Below are positions 10,779 to 22,000 of a stretch of 64,000 nt of DNA, piece by piece (positions within the stretch are counted from its first letter, which is position 1; every line of letters begins with the position of its first letter). The stretch comes from Plasmopara viticola (Eukaryota; Oomycota; Peronosporomycetes; Peronosporales; Peronosporaceae): NCBI GenBank assembly GCA_001695595.3, contig MBPM02000033.1, forward strand, positions 186,001 through 250,000, read 5' to 3'. The notes under the pieces were generated by a model, which did not search any database, had not been told where the DNA came from, and saw nothing but the letters and a program-made list of their open reading frames with translations. The translations under genes were made by a program, and so were the position numbers.

Positions 10779-12768
10779 TGGCAGATTATTACTTCTGAAT
10801 TAACGAACCCGACTGCGATGCTACTCTTACGATTTCCATTATGGTCTTCACTTCTTCTTGTATTTACTAATTGTAGCTAGCTTCGACACATCAGGATGAG
10901 ATACTTCGTGTCGGGCAATGAGGCTGTCGATCTATCGGAGGAGCAATTTCAAACGTTCATGCAGATAAACTGCCGGTGACAGAATTTGGTTGACACTACA
11001 TATATAAAAATGGGTAGCCGATTAGGATGTTGCGACAGCAAAATTGGGACCCGAAAGTCTTCATATTTAGCCTATAATGTTCATTGGCGTATGATGAGGA
11101 ATCAGATCGGACGAAGTGGACACGGATTAAGGAAACGTATGGACAGTTAGCAGTGCGAGCTGGAACATGGTATGATCGGACTCTTAGCCAGCTGCCACGC
11201 CCATAGCTACTTTTCCTCTTTCAACGGTGACAAATCCTTTCACAGTTCATGGATTACATAACATGCAGAAGTTTGGGAATGCTATTGCAGCTGCACGTAA
11301 ATCAAAGTAGTGGCCAATCATATATATGGAATATTCAAATGAAGTTTTTTTAAACATTAAACGTCCTCGTTAATAAGCTTCACAATTCTTTCGTAGTTCG
11401 GATTATTGACTACGTCTTCATAAAATTATTTGTAGACATCTCGGGGAGTCTTCCACATATTCAATCAAAACTTTCTACAATAGTCGGTTCTCTAAAACTC
11501 TCCTCCCTATGTGCCTGGGAGTCCTTTACTTGCAAAAGTATATCAGCCGAGACGACATTCGGATTCACTGCTAGTGAATGAAGTCTCAGCGAGCTCAAAG
11601 TTCGTCGAGGCGAGGGAGAACTCGAAGCTTGGAGGTGATACGACTGCAGTCAACGGCATTATAGAAAAGTATTGCAATCTACTAAATAGTAAACGTCGTA
11701 CTTGTAAAGTTGAGCCATGAACGTTTCATGATTGATGATGAAATTATTTGTCCGAGATAGCACAACGCTCTTCCTGCACTATTACGTGCCTCTCCTACGC
11801 CGCCCGCAAAGCAGTTCAACCGAAATTGCCTAACAGCCGAGCAGAAGAGTGCCATGTGTAACAAAAACGTTTCAAGGATAGCACAGAGTACATTTTGACG
11901 CCGTGTTCTCAGCGAGGAGCTGTTTGTTTAACCATTCCGCCAAGTTGTCAGCAAGTAGATCCGTCAGTTGGACAAGCAAGTTTTACCGGATAAATCGTGC
12001 TGTAGGGGCAAGCAGCCATTTTCCTTATCAATAAACGTGCGATCTCAAGGCGCTTCAGCTATTTTAAGGCTGGGGCAGTTGCGTCAAAAGATGACGTAAA
12101 AGCGTAAGCACAACAAAGCGGCACTAGTGGACAAAACTGCAATCGTAGCAGGACATAGAAAGAAACTCTTTAGAACGGGACGTGACGGCATTGAAATATT
12201 GGAAGCAACGTGGAATTATCGCTGGCGTAAATCCTAACAATTGCATGACTCTGGCTTTCGGCATGAACGCGGACGGGAACGACAAGCATATATGTCTCTT
12301 TGCAAGACTATAACAATGAAGCATCGACGCAATCTCAGTTTAAAGTAATATGCGCTGCCGGGTGATTTGTTGAGAGGAGAAGAAAGACGGAAGGATTCAA
12401 ATTAATTTGCCAGGTCAAACGAATCAAACTTGTCGATAAATTGTACCAAACAAAGCCTGGTGTAAAGCATACCCTCTGTCCTGTAAATCAAAGTGTTGTA
12501 AGGATGAAGTTTGAGCGACTTGAAGCCTGGCCATTCTGTAAGGGTACATACGCTCTTGCGCCTGATGGTCGAAGGGATACAATTGTCGTGGTATTAATTT
12601 TTCCGTACGGCAAGTGTTAACAACGCAGCCTACATTGCAGTCTTAGATGAAGTATATTTCGTTGGACATTGCCGCTTTTTAGCTTACTGTCTATAAGTCA
12701 CGGCCTGGTGAGTCAATGTCGTTAAAGTAGTTATTATTTTTTTTTGCACAACGTCCAGATACACTTTG
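10779..12768. other. Intergenic region without a supported gene
   Basis: About 2 kb between two genes facing each other. Short open frames exist (for example 11511-11720, with a GTG start), but none shows a domain, signal peptide or codon pattern I can support. The stretch near 11095-11200 reads as a plausible ~35-residue peptide without start or continuation, and 12415-12620 as another, so decayed gene fragments are possible. No repeat or RNA gene was recognised. Confidence 0.45.
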
Positions 12769-14112
12769 TTAATCGCCAGTCGACACCAATGTGCAGCAAG
12801 CCATAGCGGCACAAAGCTCCGACTGCATCACATCCAGCTCCTCCAGCATCATGCGCAAATCTGTATTGTCAACATGCTTCTGAGGTAGCAAACCGGCAGA
12901 ACCTATTAGTTTCGCTGGTTTGGAGATTGGCTCCAGATCAATGTCCAGAAGGAAATTCGCTTCCGCAATGTCATTGGTAGGCAGCACTTTTGGCGCCTGT
13001 AGTACCGTTGTCGGTGTTAATGGTGACAAAGCCGCAAGCGATAAGAACAAGTCGACTGGCTCTGCCTCAAACTCTAAATTAGTCCCGTCTTCAGCGTCTT
13101 CTTCCAAATCCATCACCAAATCGTTTTTCGAGCCAGAGTAAAGTAGCACTTTGCGAGTGAACACCAAATCTCGCTCCACGGCTGGTTCACCAAAAGCGAT
13201 TTCAATCAAAGGCTTCAGGTTTGGGTAAACTGGTAGCGGAGCCGAATGTGGCGTACTCGGTTCCACAACGACAGTCGTGGTTGGTGGCACCACCTCCACT
13301 ACTTTGTTGTTTGCCACAGGCTTAACCTTTGGAGGCGGCGCAAGGACCTCTTTTTTCATTGCAACTTTCAGCCTAAGCTTCGTATGCTCTTTTGTATGTT
13401 GCCCATTAATTGACTTCCATTTCAACGTCGTTAGCGGCACCGACCTCATCTCTTCCATTTCGTTCTTGTTCTGTTGTACCAGTCCTCGATGCAGCCTCTT
13501 CAATTTTAGCGGAAGAAGCCGTCGACTTCGCAGCACCTGCTTTATATTAGAGTGAGCTCGAAGTTTTTTCTTTAACAAATTTGCAGTGTTTTCCATGGCG
13601 AGCAAATCGATCGTTTTTACCTTTGCCACAGGCGTCGACTCTTTCCGTGTGGTGTGAACATGCTTATTCGAATTTAGCGCCATGGTTGTTACCACCTTTT
13701 CCGGCATAGGGCTAGTCGGGACCACCAGGTTTTGCAGATATTTTCGAGACTGCTGATACTTTTGACTTTGTGCGACCGATAGCGTTAGCGAGTAGTCCAA
13801 TGCACTGCGTCGCAAAGCATACAGACAATTAATTGCCTGTTCCAGTCCCATTCCTTGCTTAGAAAAAATGGGTTCACTGCGGTGCAACAACACGAGGACC
13901 AGCACCGTCAACACCACAATGCAAAAGAGCAGTGCACCACCGAAGAAGAAGCCGAGGAGCGCAAACGCAGTAAGAAGCTGCAGCAGGCCCATAGCTGTCA
14001 CGAAGCCACTAGCGCGAAAGGTTGGGTTCTTAATGTATCCAACGTCCATGAGGTCTTGCAGCTGCTGCTTCCTGACGCAATGCTGCGTTTGGGTACTCAC
14101 ACGTTGTCGCAT
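12769..14112 (-). CDS. Unknown membrane protein with an N-terminal hydrophobic hairpin
   Basis: A single exon encoding 447 residues, taking the ATG at 14112 that gives MRQRVST; the frame is open ten codons further but only to a TTG. I do not recognise the family. Residues ~35-82 form a long hydrophobic block (LLQLLTAFALLGFFFGG, then LLFCIVVLTVLVLVLL), long enough for two closely spaced membrane helices or a hairpin. A stretch predicted to be helical follows (~85-130), then a basic region with many Lys and Arg (~170-260), a Pro/Val/Thr-rich linker with VVPPTTTVVVEP, and an acidic C-terminus. The architecture suggests a membrane-anchored protein with a long, mostly disordered cytosolic tail, which might be an adaptor or tether. 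There is no enzymatic motif. Confidence 0.65.
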   Translation of the reverse strand: MRQRVSTQTQHCVRKQQLQDLMDVGYIKNPTFRASGFVTAMGLLQLLTAFALLGFFFGGALLFCIVVLTVLVLVLLHRSEPIFSKQGMGLEQAINCLYALRRSALDYSLTLSVAQSQKYQQSRKYLQNLVVPTSPMPEKVVTTMALNSNKHVHTTRKESTPVAKVKTIDLLAMENTANLLKKKLRAHSNIKQVLRSRRLLPLKLKRLHRGLVQQNKNEMEEMRSVPLTTLKWKSINGQHTKEHTKLRLKVAMKKEVLAPPPKVKPVANNKVVEVVPPTTTVVVEPSTPHSAPLPVYPNLKPLIEIAFGEPAVERDLVFTRKVLLYSGSKNDLVMDLEEDAEDGTNLEFEAEPVDLFLSLAALSPLTPTTVLQAPKVLPTNDIAEANFLLDIDLEPISKPAKLIGSAGLLPQKHVDNTDLRMMLEELDVMQSELCAAMACCTLVSTGD

Positions 14113-15819
14113 TGCTCCGAAAGAGAAAGCAATTTGGTACAATTCAAGGTAGTCGCTTTCTGACTCGTCAGTGGCTCCGTGTAATGAGTTGTCAAAAGGA
14201 GCACTACGCAGCCACGATATGATGAGACGACCACTGTCTAGTGCAAAAGTGCTACGTTAGTCCAAGTCTGAAACAAGCGAAGTGCTTCTAAATGCTCTAT
14301 AGCCGAAACCTTCGAGTGTTCCGACCCGACTTCATTACACCAACAACAATCGTCGATTGTGGAATGATGGCCAGTTTTTGTGTCAATTCCCTCCAATGAT
14401 GATCTTGGGCGATACATTCAGATTTGAAATGATCGACAAGAGTCAGTATCCATGGAAAAAAATTGACGTCTTTTCTGGTGTAGCGCTAGCTCATTTGTCC
14501 TTGTACACAGTCTTGATCCCTTTCCTCAAAAATATTTGCCAAGAGTTTTGTATAGGAGCTCGGTAATTTGAGCAGTTATCCTGTCGTAATAATTGGAATA
14601 CAGACAACCCTTCAATTGAAGGTTTGAGATATATTGCTGTAGTAACGATATTAGGTGCAGTACTCGTCTGACAGCCGACAGCATTGCAAATGTGATTGTC
14701 GAAGTGACTGACTTCACCGCAAAGCAGCAAGGTTCGCATTCTCAGATCGTTTGTGCCTTATGCGCCCCATAAGTGGCGTCTAAATCTTCGCAACAAATTA
14801 CAGTTACCAGATCAGAGAATAGGCAGAATTAAAAGCTACCGCAACACCATAGGGCGATTCCACACGACCCGTGATTGAGGTATGTTTTTAGCAGAGGGTT
14901 ATGCTAGGATACGTAATGCCTGAAAGACGAGGCACATCACTTTTATTCTATTTTAGGAAATGCGAATGTTGCATCGACAACTGAATCGATTATGCTAATA
15001 GAAAACGTGGTGCACCAGTGCGGCTGGCGACCATGCACGGCGTCGACAGTCGCCAAATTCTGTACACTTCACTATGCCAAACGCCAGCTGAACCATCGCC
15101 GACACCCATTAAGCCTTCGATTGGCGATGGGCGTCTGGACTTGGACGCGCCCTCATTCCATTTTTTTCATGTTATAGCAGCGCAGTGACGATTCTAAACG
15201 GCGCGGGATTACGTGTGAAAGTTTTTTCAAGTACTGCCTACTCCAGCCAATAAAAAACCGCAAGGATATAGTACCTGATAAACCATCACCTCCGCAACAA
15301 GCTTTCTGTAATGTGTGTGAAACTTAACAATGCACTTCACGCATTTACGTGCTCCACATCCTAAAACCAAGTTAAGACGCTCGGTGGAGCTCTTTTCGGG
15401 TAGCTTTTCGCAAGTAGATTTTACTTGGCAATGACTGTACCACGTACTGTGCGCATAGGAGACTGCAATCTTGGAGTTTCGTAGCTTCGCCTATAATGTA
15501 GGGGCCGCTGCCACGTCGATGCTTCAGGTCACTGGCGCAACAAATGACATCTACGACAGCTCTCGCTGTACTAACATGTCATGACTTCGCGAAAAAACTT
15601 TCACAGAGAGCTGCGGAGCTTTCAAAGCTTTGATGCGGCCACACACTCGACACACGACATCGATTCTCGCGGCGATACGCAACACGTGATGGCTTCTTCT
15701 CAACGCACTTCTACCTGCTGGAGAGCCGCAACGACGTGACAGAACTCCAAATGTGAATAAATATTTAAGCCAGGACACAGCTATGGCTTTTCAAGTGGCG
15801 ATTAATGAGATTGAAAACA
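14113..15819. other. Intergenic region without a supported gene
   Basis: About 1.7 kb between the membrane-protein gene and MCM4. Several short frames exist (14357-14566 on plus; 14491-14739 and 15551-15778 on minus), but they lack recognisable domains, overlap one another in different frames, or have no upstream context. No repeats, RNA genes or promoters were recognised with confidence. It contains the 5' flank of the minus-strand gene ending at 12769 and the 3' flank of MCM4. Confidence 0.45.
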
Positions 15820-18800
15820 CTAATCGATTGGATCACCGAAATAGCGGATCATGCCGTGAGAAACCTGCACGAGACTGTCGTCTTCAAGCGAGCGAAGTGC
15901 CATCTGGAACTCGGTACCTTTGACTTCACTCTTGCGTTTCTCTTCTAGGCGTCGACGAGTTTCATGCACAGTCATTGACTGATTTGGCGTCTCACTCAAA
16001 ATCTGTTTCACGCCAGCAACGAGATCCGCCAGCACCTCACGCTCCAGCACACTGTGACCCGTATTAATCATGTCCATATCAATAGTGCCCGTTCGAGGAT
16101 CCATTGCTGCCCGCTGTGTCGCTACGTTCATCAGACGCAGCGCTTCATCGACATCACTTCGAGTCACAGTCTCGCAAAGCTTAAGCTTTGCAAGTGCTTC
16201 AGAAATACGAATCAGCGACTCGAGCTGTCGTGGTGTTGCAGTAATATTTTTTTTTGCTGATGCAGCACTGGCACCACCCATTCGGCGCAAATCCAAGTAT
16301 GCACGAATGAGTCCGTCGCGAGCTTCGGGTGACAAGCGTGGGTAAATGTTGTGCTTGGCATACGAAATGTACTCGGTCAGGAGCTTCATACTGATCAGCT
16401 GTGGCGATCCTTCGCCGCCTCGCTTTTGAGCCCGCACACGCGCGCGAGTCTCTTCATCGTAGTACAGCGCAACAATGTGTTTGGCAAGTTTCCGGTCCGA
16501 TTCGGGTTGCGGCTTGTCGAGAATGAGGTAGATGAGGTCAAATCGCGAGAGTAGCGTGGGTAATATGTTGACATTTTCCACCACTGACTTGTTTGGATTA
16601 TAGCGCGACTCGATCGGGTTAGCAGACGCGAGAATTGACGCTCGCGCGTTGAGCGAACAGATGATGCCAGCCTTGGCAATACTTACAGTCTGCTGTTCCA
16701 TAACTTCATGGAGGACGGAGCGCGCTGATTCACTCATCTTGTCAAACTCATCGATACAGCAGATTCCTTCGTCGGATAAAACTAAAGCACCCGATTCAAG
16801 CACAAGGTCGTTCGTTTCCATGTCACGGATAAGTGACGCCGTGAGACCGACAGCGGAACTTCCCTTGCCTGATGTGTAGATACTTCGGGGCGAAAGCTTG
16901 TGTACATACGACAGCAACTGAGATTTAGATGTCCCCGGGTCACCGCACAAAAGTACATTCATATCAGAGCGCATGCTTCTGCGTTTAGGCGCAACGCCTC
17001 CATGTTCATGGTCACCATCGTCTTCGTTCACACTACCGCTACTTCCATCTTTACGTGTACCGCCAAACAGCATGCACAAGATTCCTTTTTTTACGTCGTC
17101 TAGCTCCCAGATCGATGGTGCAAGCGAGTGAGCTAAATTCTCATACACTCGAGGGTGCGCTGCAATGCGGCGAAAAGCTGCTAGTTTCCGTGCCCGTTGT
17201 GCATCTGCAGCCGCAACAGCATCTTCGTGCTCTTCCGAAGGATCTGGCATGTCTACATCAAAATCTGCCGGACCGATTACGCTTGCTTCCACTTCATCCT
17301 TGGCTACAGAGTTAAGAGTTTCCCCATTCTCGCCCTCTTCACGTTGAGTGAGCTCGTCCACGCGACGAAAGTGGACAACATCCACGTACGTTTTAAACAC
17401 TGACTTGACGACGCGTTGACGCGAGTTTGAGCGCATCGGCACGGCACGGTAAATGCCCGTCACTTCGACTTTATCACCTGGTCGTACGCCATCGACGAGG
17501 TCGTCAAATGCAAACAAGAGCACTGTGTATGGTGTCTCACCCTCGGGAATAGCATCGGGGGTCTCCTGCATCTTGATCATTTGCTTGTCTGTGAACGCGC
17601 AGCGATTGTGAATCATTTCCATACTCATTCGAGTCTGGCATCGTACACAACTAGTCGGTTCTTCAATGCGACCACGATCCAGAGTCACTTGCGTCGTTGC
17701 ATGGCACATGGCACAGCGAAAAAAAGCTTCTTTCAGATCCGGTAAAACACCACTACAACGAGTGACCATGCCTTTTAAACACACTAACTGGTCGATATCT
17801 GTAGGGTTTAAATGGCGCATGGGTGACACCTCACGCAAATTAAATGGTCGAACCTGTAGTGCCACATTTGTCAAGTTGTCAAGCATTGCGGGTCCCGCTC
17901 CGGGATCAGCCAGCAGTGCCTGATACTCCTCGGTTACGACCATGTCGAGAATGCGGATAAGCACTTGGGGAAACAGAATCAACTGATTATACAGCTTTCG
18001 CACGCCGCGAAATTGCCTTAAATGTTGTGTGTCAAGATCTAGCACGAGCGACTGAGTTAGCGCCAGTCTGCGCAGTGCTTTAACGTAGTACGGCTCCTCC
18101 TGTGCGTCATTGCTTTCCTGTCGAAATTGATGCAGAAAATTACGAAAGAGCTCCATGCTTTCCGATACACTTATATTTGTACCCCACACGACAGCTCCGG
18201 AAAATGCCGCCTGTTCCTCCTGCTGCTGTCTCTGGATTTGCGAGTAGGCCGATGCCGACGCAGACACAGACGTGGACAAATGCGAGCGCGGTGAGCTAGG
18301 CGGCGACTCTGGAGGTTGTGGCAGTGCCGTCTGAGCGGGAAGAGACATGGTAGACCAGCTATTGTGAATGTTGGCCATAGAGCTGCTGCCAGGCGACGAC
18401 GGCGCGTTAGAACTCATGCCATCAGGATTTAAGGCGTGTGGTTCTTCTTGCAATTGAAATCTGTCCAGTCGCCACTCACGGCGGCCTAAGTCGCCACGCG
18501 GGAGTTGGCGCTGGGCCATTCGCCGCAGCTCTGCCTCCACGTCGTCACCATCTTGTTCGGGTGTAGCATTATCGGCTTCAGCGCCATAGCGGCCTAAATA
18601 CCGTGGTGCTGGCGTGGCGTCTACTGATGCACTCATCTCAGCAAATCCGTAGCGACCGGACATGTCAGTGGCGGAAACAGCAGACGCAGACATGGCCGAG
18701 GCCGAGACAGACGCCGACGCGGGTGACAAAGGAGACTGTGGCTGGCCGTTTTGCCGTACCGACGCTGAGGGATTGAAGACGGAAAGAGAAGGAGGAGACA

Positions 18801-18891
18801 TTGGTTCGTCGCGTGTCAGGTACCGAGGAGCTGGACGCGCTGGACTTGTAGGTGAAGGTGGCGTGGCCGGAGGTGTCCCATTCCCATCCAT
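15820..18891 (-). CDS. MCM4: MCM4, subunit of the replicative MCM2-7 helicase
   Basis: A single exon encoding 1,023 residues from the ATG at 18891 (MDGNGTPP); an in-frame TTG lies 19 codons upstream. The N-terminal ~240 residues are Ser/Ala/Pro-rich and disordered, as in other MCM4 proteins, where this tail is the DDK and CDK target. The zinc-binding pairs CAMC and CVRC fall near residues 391 and 415. In the AAA+ core, Walker A GDPGTSKS is near 649, Walker B CIDEFDK near 711 and the arginine finger SRFD near 781. The C-terminus has the winged-helix region. The MCM4 call rests on the QPESDRKLAKHIV segment and the TSKSQLL Walker A variant. MCM4 acts in the CMG helicase at replication origins. 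It is tandem to the formin gene, with 195 bp between. At 1,023 residues it is somewhat longer than yeast or human MCM4, due to the N-terminal tail. Confidence 0.95.
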   Translation of the reverse strand: MDGNGTPPATPPSPTSPARPAPRYLTRDEPMSPPSLSVFNPSASVRQNGQPQSPLSPASASVSASAMSASAVSATDMSGRYGFAEMSASVDATPAPRYLGRYGAEADNATPEQDGDDVEAELRRMAQRQLPRGDLGRREWRLDRFQLQEEPHALNPDGMSSNAPSSPGSSSMANIHNSWSTMSLPAQTALPQPPESPPSSPRSHLSTSVSASASAYSQIQRQQQEEQAAFSGAVVWGTNISVSESMELFRNFLHQFRQESNDAQEEPYYVKALRRLALTQSLVLDLDTQHLRQFRGVRKLYNQLILFPQVLIRILDMVVTEEYQALLADPGAGPAMLDNLTNVALQVRPFNLREVSPMRHLNPTDIDQLVCLKGMVTRCSGVLPDLKEAFFRCAMCHATTQVTLDRGRIEEPTSCVRCQTRMSMEMIHNRCAFTDKQMIKMQETPDAIPEGETPYTVLLFAFDDLVDGVRPGDKVEVTGIYRAVPMRSNSRQRVVKSVFKTYVDVVHFRRVDELTQREEGENGETLNSVAKDEVEASVIGPADFDVDMPDPSEEHEDAVAAADAQRARKLAAFRRIAAHPRVYENLAHSLAPSIWELDDVKKGILCMLFGGTRKDGSSGSVNEDDGDHEHGGVAPKRRSMRSDMNVLLCGDPGTSKSQLLSYVHKLSPRSIYTSGKGSSAVGLTASLIRDMETNDLVLESGALVLSDEGICCIDEFDKMSESARSVLHEVMEQQTVSIAKAGIICSLNARASILASANPIESRYNPNKSVVENVNILPTLLSRFDLIYLILDKPQPESDRKLAKHIVALYYDEETRARVRAQKRGGEGSPQLISMKLLTEYISYAKHNIYPRLSPEARDGLIRAYLDLRRMGGASAASAKKNITATPRQLESLIRISEALAKLKLCETVTRSDVDEALRLMNVATQRAAMDPRTGTIDMDMINTGHSVLEREVLADLVAGVKQILSETPNQSMTVHETRRRLEEKRKSEVKGTEFQMALRSLEDDSLVQVSHGMIRYFGDPID

Positions 18892-18902
18892 GTCTCGGCG
18901 TA

Positions 18903-18914
18903 TTCCCGCCCAAA
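18903..18914 (-). promoter_or_regulatory. E2F-like site in the MCM4 leader
   Basis: Read on the minus strand, the bases are TTTGGGCGGGAA, about 12 bp upstream of the MCM4 ATG. This contains the GGCGGGAA core of E2F/DP binding sites. MCM genes are classic E2F targets in animals and plants. Just upstream (about 18920-18936 on the minus strand) GCATCTTTTCGCAATT resembles the oomycete initiator plus flanking element, so the E2F-like site would sit in or next to the transcription start. Binding is inferred; a single such site can arise by chance. Confidence 0.4.
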
Positions 18915-19086
18915 GTTGAATTGCGAAAAGATGCAAATTTGTTGGCAAATGTTAGCTTACAAGTTGACATTTTACCTCGCAGTAAACAACCTCTGACATG
19001 TATTATATATATGTGCATTTGTCTTTCGCAAACCTTACTACTTTCTCCCCTTTTACTTATGATCATCGAAACTAAATACACGCCAT

Positions 19087-22000
19087 TCAAACTGCGTCCA
19101 TGGCGGGTGTGGGCACTGCACTGTGATTACTGCGAGATGCACTAGCTGATCCGCGATTTGAGCCCGTCGACGCCGAAAGAGTAGCAGACCCATTTGCCGC
19201 CAACATTTCGCGACGCTTCTCCTCAACACGCTTGGCACGGATCTTTGACACAATATCATCCACGTCGCCAGTCTTCAACGTCGCAAACGTGCTCTTTTTC
19301 TTTTTCAACTTGAGCTGCTCCAGACGCTTCTTTGTCTCTTCCTCGCGACGAAGTTTTCGCTCTTCTGCAATGCGCTTGCGTTCATTGTCCCGATCAGCAG
19401 ACTGAAGCACTTTAGCAAACGAGTAAAAGATGGTAAAGAATGCGTCGGGTCCACAGTCCGGGCTCGTTGGGTCTTCACCGTAAAACGACGCTGTTGTCTC
19501 AAATCGCTTCATCATCGCATCCAAGTCCTCAGTAATTTGTTCCGAAGCTTTCTTAGCACGATCCGCAAACGGTTTTATCACCTCTTGAAAACGATCTGAA
19601 ATCTCTTCGTCCGTCTCGGTTTGTGAATACTTTGTTTCAGGCAATTTCGCGTGCAATGCCAATTCGTTTGATATGAGATTGGCCGCTTTTCGAACAGCAC
19701 TTTCCCCCGCCTTGAGCATCTGAATCGTGACACGACTGGCGCTTTCAATTGATGGTAGACTCTTGTCAAACCCGAGAATCGACGGATTTTTCGCACGCAA
19801 AACTTTTGCCACGTAATTGAGCAAATTAATCGAGTTATCCGCTGCCTTCACCTGGTTCAATTTAAGCAAAATATTCAATTTAAACCCTTTTGCACCACCG
19901 CGAGCCGTGCCATCATTTAATGCGTTCCCGAGAGACAAGACCACACGAAAAATTTCTTTAAGCATTTCACATTGTTGTAGTTCGCCACACGCATTCGACA
20001 CGGACGCCATCAATTTTCGCTGTTCCTCGACATAGGCGTCAAACTGCCAAGTTGCATGAATCGCTTGTAATCGCGTAGTTAATCGAGGCACACACGCCAT
20101 TTCACGAAAGTATTGTTCAGCATCGCCCAAGAGCTTCGGGTCCCCAGTGTAGCCCCGCACAGCGTCAAGTTCTTCGTCTTCAGGAGCAAATTGAAGAAGT
20201 GACGACACGCGTTCAACAGAAAGCAACTCCTTGTCAACGAGCAACACGGCGTTCCGAAGTTTAAAATACGGCAATCGGAACCGCGCCAGCATAATCCCAA
20301 TATTATTCGCCCGCTTTGCATCAATCAATGCAACGCGTGTAGGTGCTCGTCGCTTTGTGGGTTTCTTGGCTTCCGAGTCTTTTACCTTTAGCGGTTTGTT
20401 CACGAAAATATCCGACAATTGGTCGACAAATTTGACCAGCACCACGTCCTTTTTTCCAGCCACGGGTTTCGCCTTCGCTCGTGAGACATTCACTGCCACA
20501 GCCTCATCCCTCGAAAACTTCTCCTCTTCTTTCGCAAATATTTCCCAAATCGTACCAGATGTCTCCTCGCTCTTAACTGCTTCCCAGTATAAGTTGCGAA
20601 GCTTCGGCTTCGGAGGTCCTGCTACTACTGCTTGTTCCTTTACTGTCAGAACCGCACTAGACAAGTCCTCCAAGATCAATGCATCTGGTGTGTCTAATAG
20701 TTTTGGATCTAAAGACTCGGCGGTCATCCTTAACTCGAGCTGTGCACGCGGCATTCCCATCTTCAATAACTTAAAATACTTGACATATTGTGGATGCTCG
20801 CACACCTTCACTTTCCTGTCGCCTCGTGCTATAATCTCTTTCCCCTCTTCATCAACTAATTTGTCAGGAGTTTCAAGGAGATCGCCATTCAATCCCTCTG
20901 CTGCTGCTTTGAGCTTGACTTGCGGCAGTGGCATCCCCATTTCTAGCAACTTGAACAACTTGGCGAATTTTTTGTGCTCTTTGACAGCAAATTGCTCCAA
21001 AGCTTGTGTTTCACCCTCTATCTCGTTTCCATTCTCGTCAACCAACTTATCAGGTGTTTCCAGCAAATTGGCATTAAGGCCCTCAGCAGAAAGTTTAACC
21101 TTCACGTGTTCCAACGGCATTCCCATCTTCAACAGTCTAAAAAACTTGGCAAACTTTTCGTGGTCCTTCACTTGTGTGCCTTTCGATCTCGTCGCTTTCA
21201 CTCTCTGTCCTTCCTCATCCACGAGCACATCAGGAGTAGCCAGCAACTCGCCATCCAGACCTTCAGCGGACGCCTTAAGCTTGACTTGCTCTATTGGCAT
21301 CCCCATCTTCATCAGCTTAAAATACTTGGCAAATTTTTCATGGTCTTTCACTTTAACAGCAACTTGCGAGGGTTTTGCATCATAAATACTTCCATCTTCA
21401 TTAACAAGAGCATCCGGAGTCAACAGAAGTTCCGCATCCAGTCCTTCCGCCACCGCCTTCATCTTAACGTGTTCCAATGGCATACCCATTTTCATCAACT
21501 TAAAAAGTTTTGCAAACCTTTCATGCTCTTTGACTGGGACTCCCTCAAAACTTTGCTTCGACTGCTGAGCAATGTAAATCTTGCCTTCTTTATCCAAAAG
21601 CTGGTCTGGTGTGTTCAGCAAAGACGCATCGAGCCCCTCAGCCGAAGCTTTTAATTGAATATGCTCCATAGACATACCCAACTTCAGCAGCTTGAACAGC
21701 TTAGCGTATTTTTCATGCTCCTTAACTGGAATACCAGCAAATTGAGTGATGTGCGTACTCACCTTTACCGCATTTCCGTCTTGATCAAGCAGCAAATCCG
21801 GTGTCTCCAAGATTGAGCTGTCCAGCCCATCCGCCGACATCTTAAGCTCAATATGTGATACGGGCATTCCCATCTTTTTTAGCTTGAAAAACTTGGCAAA
21901 CTTTTCATGTTCCTCAGCTCGCGTACCTTTCTTTTCACCAAAGTCTTCATCAGGTTTAATGAGCTGCATCATTTTGTCAGGCGTTTCGAGAATCGACGGA

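Noticed and set aside
20231..21385. A 384-codon plus-strand open frame
   Set aside because: It lies entirely antisense to the formin repeats and FH2 domain; the repeated composition of the true gene keeps the opposite frame open.
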